From Cranoglanis bouderius (Eukaryota > Chordata > Actinopteri > Siluriformes > Cranoglanididae): 64,000 bases of DNA. Location: NCBI GenBank assembly GCA_023630585.1, contig CM042542.1, forward strand, positions 25,928,510 through 25,992,509, in the 5' to 3' direction. The notes under the pieces were generated by a model. That model was not told the DNA's origin, searched no databases, and saw only the letters and a program-made list of their open reading frames with translations. Every line of letters starts with the position of its first letter. Within the stretch, counting starts at the first letter, position 1. Positions 23,706-35,367 of this stretch are shown here, piece by piece. Both the position numbers and the translations under genes were made by a program.

Positions 23706-24048
23706 CTTGTTTTCTATATTCTGCTGTTGTGTAAGTTTGTATTTTATCTGTTCAGGATCATTTCTGATACATGAATTGTTCAGTAATTTAATTATTAATT
23801 TTAGTAAGACTCTTACAGCTGTGCTCTGCCCGGCCTCATGCATTATTATGAAAGACATCTAAAACACACAGACAGCTCTGGCATTAAAAAACTGTTATTA
23901 ATGAACAGCTCTGCAGGTGTCACAGGCTCGTCACAAAACTTGATGTCACCTTAAACATTTCTTCTGTGTGGTTCAGGTTTTTAATTATTAATTTTAAATT
24001 GTTCATTGGTCTTGTTTTAAAACAGATTTTTATTGTGGTATTATATTG

Positions 24049-24050
<2 letters not shown>

Positions 24051-24098
<48 letters not shown>
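24051..24098 (+). repeat. (ATT)n microsatellite
   Basis: Pure TAT/ATT run in AT-rich sequence; the surrounding 23706-24900 shows no recognisable gene. Confidence 0.9.
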
Positions 24099-24099
<1 letters not shown>

Positions 24100-24923
24100 T
24101 AATGTGTTGTTTAAAAATACACAATAAACTTATTTTGTGCAGTTAAATCTTCAGTTGTCCTTTTTCCTGTTTCCCATCAACAGTTTATATTTCTACATAT
24201 TCTACAGGTTATACAGTAGCACTATAAATGAAATTAAAATAACATCATAACTGTATATTACTATACAGTATTATTAAAAGTTATGGTATAATACTGTACT
24301 TCAAGAGGGTAAAAGTTACAGTAAAATGCTGTTTTCAGTTGTACAGTATATCTGTAGTTAGTGTTACAGTAATTTTACTGTTGTATGAAATACAGAAACT
24401 ACTGGATAATTGTTGCCAGTAAGTTACTGTTAATTTGACAATATTTTTTACAGTGTACGCTAAAGCCCGTGAGCTCAAGTATGACCAGAAGCACAAATAA
24501 TATGCACATCGCAAAAAGACAACTGAGTCTTTCCACGAGTCTGTAGGCTACTTATAAAGAAACTACAAGCCATAAGCATTGTGTGAAATAAAATAAACAT
24601 AATAAAATAAAACTCAGGGTCTCTTCCGTAATCAGGGTCTCTTCCATTCATTCCATATCCGTCTTCAATTAAAAAAACAGAAAACGAAAAGTCAAATAGT
24701 TTTTTAATTGATCATTTCCGTCCTAAAATGAAAAAAATTAAGACGGACTTTAAAGAGAATTAATCGATACATTTTTCTATATTTTGTTTCTCAATATTAC
24801 TTCTTAAAACTAAATTATGAGAAATGAAATAAAGACAATGTAAAAAAGCTACATTTTGAACGGAGCTCATCGGCATTTGCAAAGGTCAACGGCAGGGGGG
24901 CAAAGACGCGGTGACGGATTAAA

Positions 24924-25136
24924 ATGACATCTTTAACAGGACACACAGATGTGATAATAAATATGATTAATAATCATATGACTTATGAAAATGTTTCTGC
25001 GCACCTATCCGAGGTGGGCGTACAGAAATGCTCTGCAGTGAGTGTTCGCAGATTTTGCAGAGAGCACAACGTGAAAAGACGCAGCCAGGTTGATGATGGT
25101 CATCTAGAGCTGGCAGTGGATGGCGCTATAAATGAG
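24924..25136 (+). CDS. N-terminal exon of an integrase-type transposase-like gene
   Basis: The plus-strand ATG frame MTSLTGHTDVIINMINNH continues through a helix-turn-helix-like part with SVRRFCREHNVKRR and HLELAVDGAINE, ending at a donor GAG/GTGTGT (25137). I recognise this as the N-terminus of a multi-exon fish protein family with an integrase-like core, probably the IS3EU group of DNA transposons. The next exon with the catalytic core was not found in the window. It may be a truncated copy. Confidence 0.4.
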
Positions 25137-25464
25137 GTGTGTTTATGGACTATTTTTTAAGTTTATTATTTGTTAATGTTATGTAAGGGGACGTTGTTAT
25201 GAAGGCAAAACAATCTAGACTGCAAAAGCAAATATTATAATTATTATTACTGTTGATGATTGTGTCTTCCTTTCGCTTTTGCATTTATTGTGCATCTTTG
25301 CCTGGCTTGATGTATCTACTGCGTAACTGTCACACAGCGTCATGCCACGTGCAAATCACTTCCACATTCATAAATGCATTTGAAGAACCAAATTAGCCAG
25401 ACATGAATCAGGATGAGAAGATCTGGCATGACAAATAATAGATGTATATGTAACACTCTTTGTC

Positions 25465-25503
<39 letters not shown>

Positions 25504-26375
25504 AATTGGAGCCATTTTCTGAAGTGCAACGTGGTGAAGATGGTGGAAACTTTGTTTTCAAGCTTAAAACAAACAAAATAAAATATTAGAGTTTGTGTTT
25601 TTAACATCCGTTAACACTCATTTACTGCATCTGTGGTCGGGGGTACTTCTGAAACTGAATTTTTTAATTGTTACGTTTGGTACTTCAACAATTAGAAACT
25701 TTATTAGAATTTTTTTTCATTTTCAAGCATGCATTGAGTCTGCACACGTGAGTGTTTTGTATATGTACATCGAGTAACGAGTTTGCATGTGAATATAATA
25801 AATGTGCATCTATCCATCAGACATACGGTTGATTGTTTTATAATATGCATAGTGGTCAGAGTAGTTATGTGTTATTTCATAATTATATGTGAATACATCA
25901 AGTTTGCACGCATGCATGAATTTGCTTAAGGTAAATGTATGGAGTTTGCACTGACATACGTATTAAGTTCAGTTTTTGGATGTGAGAAAGGGTAGTCGAA
26001 ACGTGCTCCGCTCTGTCAGCACTAAAATCCTATTTTGAATATTGATATATTCACACCTCTATATGTCCATCTTCCAAAGCAAAGTGTTAGTGAGTAAGTA
26101 GATTTACATTCAGTGTATGGGGATGACAGAGTTGAGCTCCAAAAATAATATATAATAAAAATTCAAAACCTAGCCTAATCACTACATTATTTTATGTTGT
26201 TTAATACTGTTGTTTTCCTCTTTTTTTATCAGCATCCATCTTTCCATGCGGCAGTAAGAACACAATCTGGATCCTGTGAGAAGAAAAGCATCAGAGGTAA
26301 CAATTCACAACTATTATTGTTAATGTTAATTTCACACTTGGATGTTAATTGTATTTCGACAAATTGCCTTTGCCA
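25137..26375. other. Intergenic, with (CA)n at 25467-25501
   Basis: A CA microsatellite lies at 25467-25501. The rest is AT-rich and I see nothing coding in it. Confidence 0.5.
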
Positions 26376-26410
26376 AAAAAAAAAAAAAAAGAAAAAGAAA
26401 AGAAAAAAAG
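26376..26410 (+). repeat. A-rich tract
   Basis: A run of A followed by AAAAG units. 26411-27030 after it holds no recognised feature. Confidence 0.7.
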
Positions 26411-27029
26411 GTGAACCAGGCATATTGTCAGCATTTAGGATGATTTGCCTGTTTTAAAGACGTATCATATTGTTCTCAGTCAGTTTAGATGTGATCTGTG
26501 TTGTATTTGGATGTGGGTTTGTTCTCTGGCCTCTTCCTCTCTCCCTCCATGGTAATGCAGGTACTCTGACTGACCAGCTGTAGTCAGTTACTCCATGTTT
26601 GAGGTGAATGGATGGAGGAGCAAAGATATAAGCAGCATTGGATCTGTGGAGAAGAAAGAGACTTCCTTTGACGAGGATGAAACCTTCCTCCTGGTTTCTG
26701 GAGTTATGTGTTGAGTTATAATCTTGACTTGTGTGTAAGTGTTTCTTAACAGAAAGAGAACTAAACTTGTTGATTTTGTTTTGATTTCCCTTCATTTCTG
26801 CTGTAAGTACTCTTTTAAAAAATGTAATAAATAAATAAATAAATAGATAAAAAAAGATTCAGGCCTTTCATAGATATGACACATTTAAATTTTGTTGACT
26901 TTCTTTAAATATATGTAATTAGGAGTAATATGTATGTGTATATTTAACGAGTCTAACATAACATTTATAAATAGTTTCAACTATGAGATTTATTCCAATG
27001 TGATGAACACATTAATGTGATTTGGGGGC

Positions 27030-27151
27030 GCCATTTGCGCATGCGCGGGACAAGTTCAGACACCGTGCCGACAGTGTGGCCGCCATTTTCTCCCGCTGGC
27101 TCTGTGAGGACCGATGCGGCTGATGCTCTTACTGTTGGATATTCGTTGTTG
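27030..27151 (+). promoter_or_regulatory. NRF1/YY1 CpG promoter with non-coding first exon
   Basis: Contains the NRF1 palindrome TGCGCATGCGCG (27036-27047) and a YY1-type GCCGCCATTTTC (27079-27090), typical of TATA-less housekeeping promoters. An exon follows, ending at a strong donor TTG/GTAAGT (27151/27152). The likely partner exon begins at 28840, where ATG opens a C2H2-like frame. Confidence 0.55.
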
Positions 27152-28190
27152 GTAAGTATTCGGGTTTTTTGTAGTTAAGAATGAACTTCGCTGTCAGAGA
27201 CCGTGTATATCAGACTGTTGAGTGAAATATATACAACAGCGTTGAAATAATTACGCGAGGTGAATTGTTCCGAGCGGCACTTCACTTAAATTCAGACTTT
27301 GTGTAAATTAGCATCGTCACTGAGTACTCGGGTCAGCTTGTGAAGTTTGCTAGTCCAGGCAACAAATGTTAACAATACAAACTGATTTCCGGCTAGCGAG
27401 ATGTCCGAGTCTAAGCAAGTATGCCTCGTATTTTGTCCCAGCACCTTTTTCCACCTTACAAAACTAGCTAGCTAGACAGACACTTGGTTCATCAACCTTC
27501 ATGCTGCACACTTTAGCTTCGCCAGTTCTGTGGTATTCTCACCATTTTATAACCTCACAAACCCGACATATTAACATTTAACACATTGGTTGTTCAAATT
27601 ATTGATCTGAAATTGTGTGTAATTAATTTTCCATGTGTTTTCTATATGTATTATGTTGTGCTCTTCCCTAAATGCACAAAAACCCCCTGGTGTTAAACGT
27701 TAGTAATATATCTGCAGTTGTGTTTGTGCCCAGTGTGGAACCTTTTACTGTATAATAACCACTTAACATTCATTTGACTCAAACAACTCAAAGAAATTCT
27801 ACAGAATAACATCATAAACCACATCTAAATGTAGTGTTTTTGTTTTTCTTAAATGATCAACAAGCACAGTAAAGTAGTTCATCTCTTAATAAATAAAGGT
27901 ATTCAAAAACAGTTGGACAGAACATAAAATGAGCAACTCCATGCAAATGTCAACCTTTTAAAATAAAGTTCTTAACAATTATTTACAATAACAATTATTG
28001 TACTGCATTAACATGCTGTAATATAAATTTTACGGACACTGCCATGTTTATCCACCACATATTGGATTTATCATAACTTACCTTGGGTGTTATTACTGTT
28101 TGCAGGACTACAGACGGATTAAAATATAACTTTCTAACACAAGACTAGGCTAGTTTGGTGTCTGTAGCCAAGGGGAGACACAACCGAGTG
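27152..28190. other. Intron-like sequence, nothing recognised
   Basis: AT-rich, no open frame of note and no repeat I can name. Confidence 0.4.
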
Positions 28191-28291
28191 ATCATTGTAT
28201 GGGTTTATCTGCTACAGAGCCATGCAGAGTGTGTTCTGTCCTTCTCTGCTCATATCATGTCCACCTAACTCGGAGCTCATAGCCTATAGAC

Positions 28292-28620
28292 TAGGGCTGG
28301 AGCGACGCGTCGGCGTGATGGATTACGTGGATTTGCCAGGCGTGCGCTGCAGTGTTTACGTTCTTTCCGATGATGGAGGCTTCAGCTCCCGGTCATGCTG
28401 ATAATCAGGTGTTATGCCAAACATCCAGAACTCCATCAAAAGTGTTGGAATTTTTAAACAGAGGCGAATACAATGGTGCTCTGCACACCGTGTAAAATTT
28501 AAATGGCCTACCACAGCGGCACGACGGCTTTGTCTGAACGTCTCTAAAGAAAAGCTCTCTGACCTCAAAATGACGAGACAGCGTGTGTATCTGAACTGTT
28601 ACAGTATCGTGTAAACAAAT
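28292..28620 (+). mobile_element. hAT/ZBED-like fragment with a broken BED finger
   Basis: Starts with the hAT-like terminus TAGGGCTGGAGCGACGCGTC. A plus-strand frame reads NTMVLCTPCKI, stop, MAYHSGTTALSERL, the CxxC...H pattern of a BED finger, with two in-frame stops. No DDE or hATC part follows. It lies in the putative intron between 27151 and 28840. Confidence 0.6.
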
Positions 28621-28839
28621 CATCTGTTTTCATGAGTATTCAGATGCACTTTAGAGGAGGTGTATGAACTTTCAAGTACTTGTTCCCACTCCTAATATAA
28701 ACCTTCTCTCTTACAGTTTGAACATCACCAAGTGACTGTGACGACCTCCTACTGATCAGTCATATTTGCTCAAATAATCTGATTCACTCAGGTCACTTGT
28801 TAAATATGGGGTCTAATACTTTTTATTCTTCTTTTAAGG

Positions 28840-29116
28840 ATTGTGAATGTGGCAGTGTAAAGAATGCAAATTACAACTATCTAGCAGGTATTTGTTTCTG
28901 CAGCATTTTAGGCAGTGTGTTTTAGGGGCAGTTCCCACCATCCATGGCCATACACAGATGTGCCCATGCACATTTAATACATGGAGTAAGCTGCTAAATC
29001 TAGTCTGTTTAGAGTTAGACAAGTCATTAGGCCATACATGTACAGCAGTGCTGGAAAGTGCAGTGGCTTTCTCCTTGCAACCCTGCCATGCACACCATTG
29101 TTCAATGTTCTCCTGA
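28840..29116 (+). pseudogene. C2H2-like exon, degenerate
   Basis: Acceptor TTCTTTTAAG/GATTGTGA then ATG at 28847: MWQCKECKLQLSSRYLFLQH, later MCPCTFNTWSKLLN. This matches the start of a fish multi-exon family whose first exon has a CxxC...H finger followed by a CPCTF...W motif. Here the expected histidines and the intervening LKHxH-type residues are missing or shifted, so it is probably decayed. Together with the promoter at 27030 it may be the remnant of one gene. Family assignment is from memory of motif order. Confidence 0.4.
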
Positions 29117-29810
29117 TGGACTCGTGAACTCTCACTGCTAGAACCCTGTTCTTTAACTAAAACAGAGTGCTCACTCACCCCTTATTGCATCGATTGAAAA
29201 CACCGGACTCTAATTTCACTTTCAGATTAACTGCTAATCCTAGAGGTTCCCATATGAGCTTCACAGATCTGTAATATTGGATCATTTCCCTCAATAAGTA
29301 AATGACCAAGTACAGTATTTTTGGGTAAATCTAATTGTTTTTGGTCATTTATGCAAAAATCTAGAAAATTCTACACACTTTCAAGCACTATTGTATTTGT
29401 TAGTTTTTTATTCTTGAAGGTCAAGTTTATTTAACTTTGGCTTTCCACTGACTGTTCATGTGTTCATGCAGAGAAATGCAAATTTCCAGACCAGGAAAAA
29501 AAGGTTTATAAATGTGTGCTTTCACTGTCACAATTACTAGCTTGTTCAGTTAAATACTTTTTTCAAAGATCTAAATGCAATAAGTCACCAACAAACAGCC
29601 AATGTTTATTTAGCATATTGATATATTTAGTTTATTTAGCAAATGTATCCATTTCACTTCAACTGATCAAATAAAGTTGGACCAACACAATTACATTTCA
29701 TTGCATGAATTAATTTATTTTAAGAGTTGGGGCTGTATATATGTATTGGCTGGAAATCCTGCCCTTAACCCTTAATTGTGTTCATCCTAGGAGGTTTTTT
29801 TCTTTTCTTT
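29117..29810. other. No recognised feature
   Basis: AT-rich spacer without a readable gene or repeat. Confidence 0.4.
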
Positions 29811-29829
29811 AATGTTCCTTTGCTCTTTT

Positions 29830-30900
29830 TCTTCTGCAGGAGCTAAAAAACACACCTGTGGATTTGTGCCATCAGATCCTCTGCCTTCAGGATTTCTCCC
29901 CGGCTGGCTTTCTGGACATGACCTTCACCTCGTTCAAGGACTGCTCTTCAACCCGTGCTCTCGGCAAGCTGGGCAGGAAGCGCTCCATGGCCTTCGCTTC
30001 ATCCTCTTATGTGCAATGGATGAGGTTCCAATGACGGTGCACCTCTATCACCCCTTCGTCTCCTTAGGAAGATACTGCTCGTCTGTGTCAGCAGGGGAGA
30101 AGATCCATGGCCGATTTGGGATCTGGAACAGCAAGAGGGGAGGTACTTGGTGAGGCTGAAGGTGGACCTGACTGCTCCTGGGGGTTTGCTCCATTCCCCT
30201 GGGAAGTTTCACCATAGGGGCTTTCTCCACTACCCCGACCAGCCCCTGTACTGCTGGAGATATGGGTGCTCAGCCACATGAAGGAGCCCTGCACTGGACG
30301 GAGGTGCAGTCTTTGTGGAGCGGAGGACCACGTGGTGTTGGAGTGCAGAGCGCCCAAGACCTGTAGACTCTGTGGAAGTGTAGGACACCTCTACCACCAG
30401 TGTCCCTCATGGAGGGGCACCTACACGAGCCTCTTCACAGAGGACCTCTCAGCCTTGGGTGCTCACCGAGAGGGAGAGCAGGAGGAGGCCAAGCTGGGCC
30501 CGAGTGGGGCGGAGGCAGGAAAAGCAGTGGCAGAGCAGGAAAGCCAGGTGGCAGAAAGGGAGGCAGTTGGCGTCCCGCAGATGGAAAGAGCCACCCCCAC
30601 CGATGCGCTGAGCAAGGGCGTGACGCAACCCCCGGAGAGTGGGGGTACAGGCCAGGAGCAGAAGATGGAGGACGACACTGAATCCTCCAGGGGCAGGCAG
30701 ACCAGGGCAGCAGAGGCAATGGCGGAGGAGGGGAAGCCGAAGAGGTCCAAGGGAATTTGATCTCCTCCTGGCAGATGGTACCAGGGAGGAAGAAGAGATT
30801 GAAGGTGAGGGGGTTAAGGGGAGAAGGGGGAGGGGTGGCGGTCAAATAAAAGACAATGGGAACAGATCGCTGGACAAATACATGTGGGATTATCTGTAAA
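29830..30900 (+). mobile_element. LINE ORF1 (ZCCHC3-like, two CCHC knuckles), decayed
   Basis: In plus-strand order: DLCHQILCLQDFSPAGFLDM, then in another frame VPMTVHLYHPFVSLGRYCSS and GEKIHGRFGIWNSKRG, then two zinc knuckles CSLCGAEDHVVLEC and CRLCGSVGHLYHQC (30308-30410). An acidic, Glu/Gly-rich tail follows. This is the layout of the ZCCHC3-like ORF1 of fish L1-Tx1-type LINEs. At least two frame shifts separate the blocks and no ORF2 follows, so it is a relic. Confidence 0.65.
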
Positions 30901-31030
30901 CACTGCAGTCAGCTTTGCTGATGTTTCGAGATTTGAGAGACATTTGAACTGTAAAATCGTAATCGTACATTTGTTCTGACCGCAAAGCCGGAAACTCTTT
31001 CTTTCAAACTAGCAACACTCCCCATGAAAA

Positions 31031-32090
31031 ATGATTTACTTGTTCTTGCATGACAACCACTGTTATGGGGTTAAAAGCATCACCGGTCTTTTAGGATCAA
31101 GTCTTGTTTGTCATTTCTGTCACTCAGGGTTTGAAGTTTCATGGAAACATAAATGTGATTATATCTGCAACGTTTGTCACGATACCGATTGTCACAAACA
31201 CCTTAAGAATGTATGTAGATGTCCAGAGTGTTGGAGATTGTGTAGATCACAGTATTGTTTTGACCGGCATAAAGCAAAGCTTCAGTCAAGTGAAGATGAA
31301 TATTCTGTGTGAAACAGCTTTCTACTGCAGTAAATGTAATCGTGTGATACCGGAGAATCCTTTTAAATGTAAAGAACACGAGTGCTCGAATTGCAAGTGC
31401 GATCGCTGTGGCCAAAAAGTCCATTAGACAGATATTGAGCACATGAGAAATATGTATTTTATGATTTCGAGACTAGACAGGAACTCGTATAGCTGATTTC
31501 TTATGCTGTGTTGATTTTGAGGGAGCGGTGTGGGTGGCTGAAGGGGATGGATGTGTCTGTGCCTTTTGAAAATTTATTTTTATTTATTTATTTTTTAAGA
31601 AGCTCCGTTGTAATAAATATAATGGCTATACGTTTATCACACATAATGGTAGAGGGTACGATTCATACCTTTTTGTTAAGTCATTTAGTGAAAGAAGGAA
31701 TCACGGCCGAAATCATAGAGCAAGGCGGTAAAATGTTTTCCTCCATTCTGCATTTCACCAGTCCTATATCTATAGCCTGTCCTTCTTACCAATGAAGCTA
31801 AGTTACATTCCCAAAGCCAAGGGGTTTTCAGAACAAAAGAGAGGCTATTTTCCCCATTCCTGGAACACCACAGAACATCAGGACTATGTAGGACCGTATC
31901 CTGAGCCAAAGTTTAACGGTGCAGGTAACATGATGCCTCAAGAAAGAAGAATTTTTCAAGTGGTACAAAGTGGTTTCTGACGAAGTCTTCGATTTCAAGA
32001 AAGAGATGGCCGAATACTGTGTGAAGGACATGGATGTTTTGTTTGTTGCGGAGATGTACCGCTTCGTCGGTAGGCATCTGGTGAAATGAA
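31031..32090 (+). pseudogene. Polinton/Maverick-type DNA polymerase B, N-terminal fragment
   Basis: Family-B, protein-primed type DNA polymerase of Polinton (Maverick) elements. The first block (31031-31310) has MIYLFLHDNHCYGVKSITGL followed by many paired cysteines (CHFCHSGF, CNVCHDTDC, CRCPECWRLC), as in the Cys-rich N-terminal region. After frame shifts the exonuclease domain follows: GYDSYLFVKS-like residues near 31660, LPMKLSYIPKAKGFSEQ and WNTTEHQDYVGPYPEPKF near 31800-31910, and EYCVKDMDVL near 32010, which fits exonuclease motif III. The polymerase palm motifs are absent. At least three frame breaks show it is a fossil. Polintons are mobile, virus-like elements; only this fragment is seen. 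Confidence 0.7.
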
Positions 32091-32225
32091 ATCCATTCTT
32101 CTAATGTAGTCAAAGTCCTTACACCATTTACAAAACTTTTTCCAGTCACACTCATCTAAAGTTACAGTCGCAGTAGCATTGCTAAAATGGATGTGACCCG
32201 GTACAGGGAACTTGGAAAAGCACAA
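31995..32225 (-). CDS. Unknown ORF, convergent with the PolB fragment
   Basis: A 76-codon minus-strand frame (MCFSKFPVPGHIHFSNATAT ... DWKKFCKWCKDFDYIRRMDF) overlaps the end of the polymerase fragment. Composition looks protein-like, with aromatic residues, Lys and Asp spread evenly. I do not recognise it. It may be the end of another Polinton gene encoded on the opposite strand. Confidence 0.3.
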   Translation of the reverse strand: MCFSKFPVPGHIHFSNATATVTLDECDWKKFCKWCKDFDYIRRMDFISPDAYRRSGTSPQQTKHPCPSHSIRPSLS

Positions 32226-33289
32226 CTCCTCCTTTTTCTACATTGGTAAAAGATGGGGCTCAGAACTCTCTGTGTGTGAGGTGAGTTATTGCCTTTCTGC
32301 TTTAGAGTTGTGATGATACATGGCTACTTGTGAATGTTGACAGTTTGATTCTTGTTTGCTTGACGCAATATACGTTACTGTTCATAATTAGGTTAAGGAT
32401 AGTTTTAATCACATAAATTGGGGTGATTTCTCTATAACCTAACGTTAACCTTATAACTCTTAGCTTAGCTAACATTACCAGATTAGAGAAAAACAACCGC
32501 GTCCGCACGTAACTGTGCAGGAAAGCTCACTATTTATTTCACTTCTATAAAACACAGAGAGGGAACTTAGTCATAAACAGAGGAGAGGAAATGTAGCTAA
32601 CCTTATCCGTGTTCCTGATAAAACATGCTAAAACAATCTTTCTAGTATATATACATATAGATATATATGTTGCTGTATTTTATCATTGTATTAATTTAAT
32701 TTACTTAATTGAATATTTTAATTAAGTGGAAAGCAGCTCATGTGAGCCCAGTCTTGTCAGTTAAGTCATTTCTATTACTCAAACAAGTTTAAGTTCATCT
32801 GTAATTTGTTAGTTTAAAGAACGAAGTCTTATAAACATATGTTTGTATGGACAGGAAGCAGAACAGTAAGCAGTGAGGTGTGGTATCACACGTCAGGCCC
32901 AGGATCCGCTGCAGGATGAACCAGTGGAGTGTAAATTGAGGACTATTTAGGAGGAGTGATTGGTCTAATGCTCTCATTCAGGCAAGTAGAAATCTATACA
33001 TAGATTTGCATGATATAATATTGCTGCTGTTATTTTTCTCTATTCTTCACTGCTTAATATAAAGTTGTGGTGAAATATTTTAGATAATTGTTTTAATATC
33101 ACAAATTGTGTCTGTTCATTTACAGGGTGACCTTACTCTTTGGACGTGCCTATACAGTGGACAGTGGAGGTCTAGGGAGGAGGACACATTTAAGGGTTTC
33201 AACACTAGTGTCATCAAGGAGAACAGTAGGCCTTCTATTTGAGGTCAAAAGATGGAGATGAGGCGAGAGTTTAGGATTTCAGCTTCTGT
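32226..33289. other. No recognised feature
   Basis: AT-rich, with a short TATA-type run near 32646. No gene seen. Confidence 0.4.
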
Positions 33290-35367
33290 TTCTTGGTATT
33301 TACATCTAGATGTGTCAAACAACAAAAACATTTTGTATCAGACCATCAGCTGTTTACTGCAGCCTCTTTCAGTTGTTGTTTGTTTCGGGGGGTTTCTCCC
33401 TTCAGTCTCCTCTTCAGGAGGTGAAATGCTGCTCAGTTGGGTTAAGGTCTAGTGATTGACTTGGCCAGTCTATAATATACAATGTGTCACTAACGTCTCA
33501 GATGCACACCCTGGCAACGGAGCCTATTATATTGCGTGCGTCCACGTGAGCAAATCAGTTGTCTTGTTATTATAAGTGTGTTATTTTCTTCCCAAATGTG
33601 TGTAGGATATGTAGGATATGTGTAGAATAATGTGCATATCACAGAAAATTTGGAGAATACGAAAAAGCGTACTTTTACTTATGAATGTCTGTAACGTGTT
33701 ACAGGTCTACAGCATTTAGTTATTACTTCAGCGGTCTTCTTGAAGTTGAGACTTGCATACCTCATATGGATAACATTTCATTATCTATATATTACATGTT
33801 CAGAAGCTAAGTGTACCCGTTAGATGACATGCTAACCCATTACAGAATCCATTCTTGACAGAATGTCCGGCTGAATGAAATTGATCGACTCTCGAAAACC
33901 ATGTTGCCTATTGGTGTCATCGATATCATTTGCAATCATTTTACGCAGTCGTCGTTCATTTATTCCTTCTGCCTTTTCAGCTCCAGTTTTTTCCCAGCTA
34001 AAACAGAGGGTATTGTTGGTTGTGTAGTTTCATATCCTGTCACGGAGGCTGCTGGATGCACCTTTTCAAATGGTATATCATGGTGCTTGTTTTGGTAGAG
34101 GTTAATCTTGGTTCCAGAACTTTTGTGGCTCATCTCTGTATTTCTTTGCAAATTTCAGTCTGGCTTTCTGATTCTTACTGATGAGTGGTTTGCATCTTGG
34201 GTGGTACGGCCTCTATATTTCTGCTCTGGAAGTTTTCTTCGGACGGTGGATTGTGATACCTTCACCGCTGCCCTGTGGAGGTTGTTGATGTCACTGACTG
34301 TTGTTTTTGGGTTTTTCTTCACAGCTCTCAGTGTTTCTGACCAGCTGCTGCTGTTGTTGTTTTCCTTGGCCGACCCAGTCGGTGTCTGTTGCTCAGTACA
34401 CCAGTGGTTTCCTTCTTTTTCAGGACATTGCAAATTGTTGTATTGGCTATGCCCAATGTTTGTGCAATGCCTCTGATTGATTTTCCCTCTTTTCTCAGCT
34501 TCAAAATGGCTTGCTTTTCTCCCATAGACAGCTCTCTGAAGTTTATGTAGGTTTATCCTTTTTAACAACAAATGCAGTTGTGACAGGTGAAACTGAAGGC
34601 TAAAATCAAGAGTAGATGTTCAAAGCTATTTATTATTTAAACATTTTATCTAAAAGGACACACCTGGATATAGGGCTGCAACTAACGATTCTTTTCATAA
34701 TCAATTAATAGGCTTATTTATTTATTTATTTTTTAAACGTTCAATACATATATACAGGTAATGTTGACTCTGGGTATCTGCTAAAGCTAGCGGCGTCGCA
34801 TTATGCGCGTATGATGTCATGTGCCATCGACTGGGAAACGGCTTATATTTCCGGTTAGTAAAAAACCGCTCGTGTTCCATTTGAAACGAGACTACCTTCT
34901 AAAATTCATACACTAGAAGGTAGAGTACATAGTGTAAGTCTATAGTACATCATTTGGGACACAACTTTGGCCTGTACTATCCGAAGCGTGTTTTCGGAAC
35001 AGAAGTAACGCAGTGAGTAAACATGCCCTGTGCCGCACATAGACCCACTAATTGATAAGGAGATTAATTGATGATGATTTTCATTATCGATTTTATCGAT
35101 TAGTTGTTGCAGCTTTACCTGGATAACACGAAACACCTGTCAGTCACATGTTCCAATATTTTTGCTTGCCTACAAATTGGCTGGTCTGGTACAAAAGGTG
35201 TTATGTTCTATGTTGTTTAACACGTCTACATGTAAATACCAGGAAATAAAAGCTGACGTTCTAAACTCTTCTCATATCCATCTTCTGATCTCAAACCCAA
35301 ATGCCTTCAGTCTACAGCAAAAACAAATGAATTGGCCTTGCCGTTCCAATAGTTTTGGAGGGGACTG
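33290..35367 (-). mobile_element. Tc1-like element with nested hAT MITE
   Basis: Right terminus GGAGGGGACTG/TA (35367) and inner sequence match the copy at 4610-5592. The minus strand has IRGIAQTLGIANTTICNVLK (helix-turn-helix, 34525-34328) and, in a second frame, AVKKNPKTTVSDINNLHRAA and STVRRKLPEQKYRGRTTQ (34400-34200). The left side is deleted, and 33490-33880 does not align to the other copy, suggesting another insertion. A 447-bp hAT MITE sits at 34671-35117. Confidence 0.75.
34671..35117. mobile_element. hAT MITE with 8-bp target duplication
   Basis: Ends TAGGGCTGCAAC and inverse TAAAGCTGCAAC, flanked by CCTGGATA on both sides (34663-34670 and 35118-35125). No transposase. A second, partial copy in opposite orientation lies at 2449-2625. 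Confidence 0.88.

Noticed and set aside
23475..23774. Proline/leucine-rich frames over the 17-bp minisatellite
   Set aside because: Open in two frames purely because of the repeat; no domain or conservation cue.
28834..29178. 114-residue minus-strand frame
   Set aside because: Antisense of the C2H2-like exon; no recognisable motif, while the plus strand has the paired cysteines and an acceptor site.
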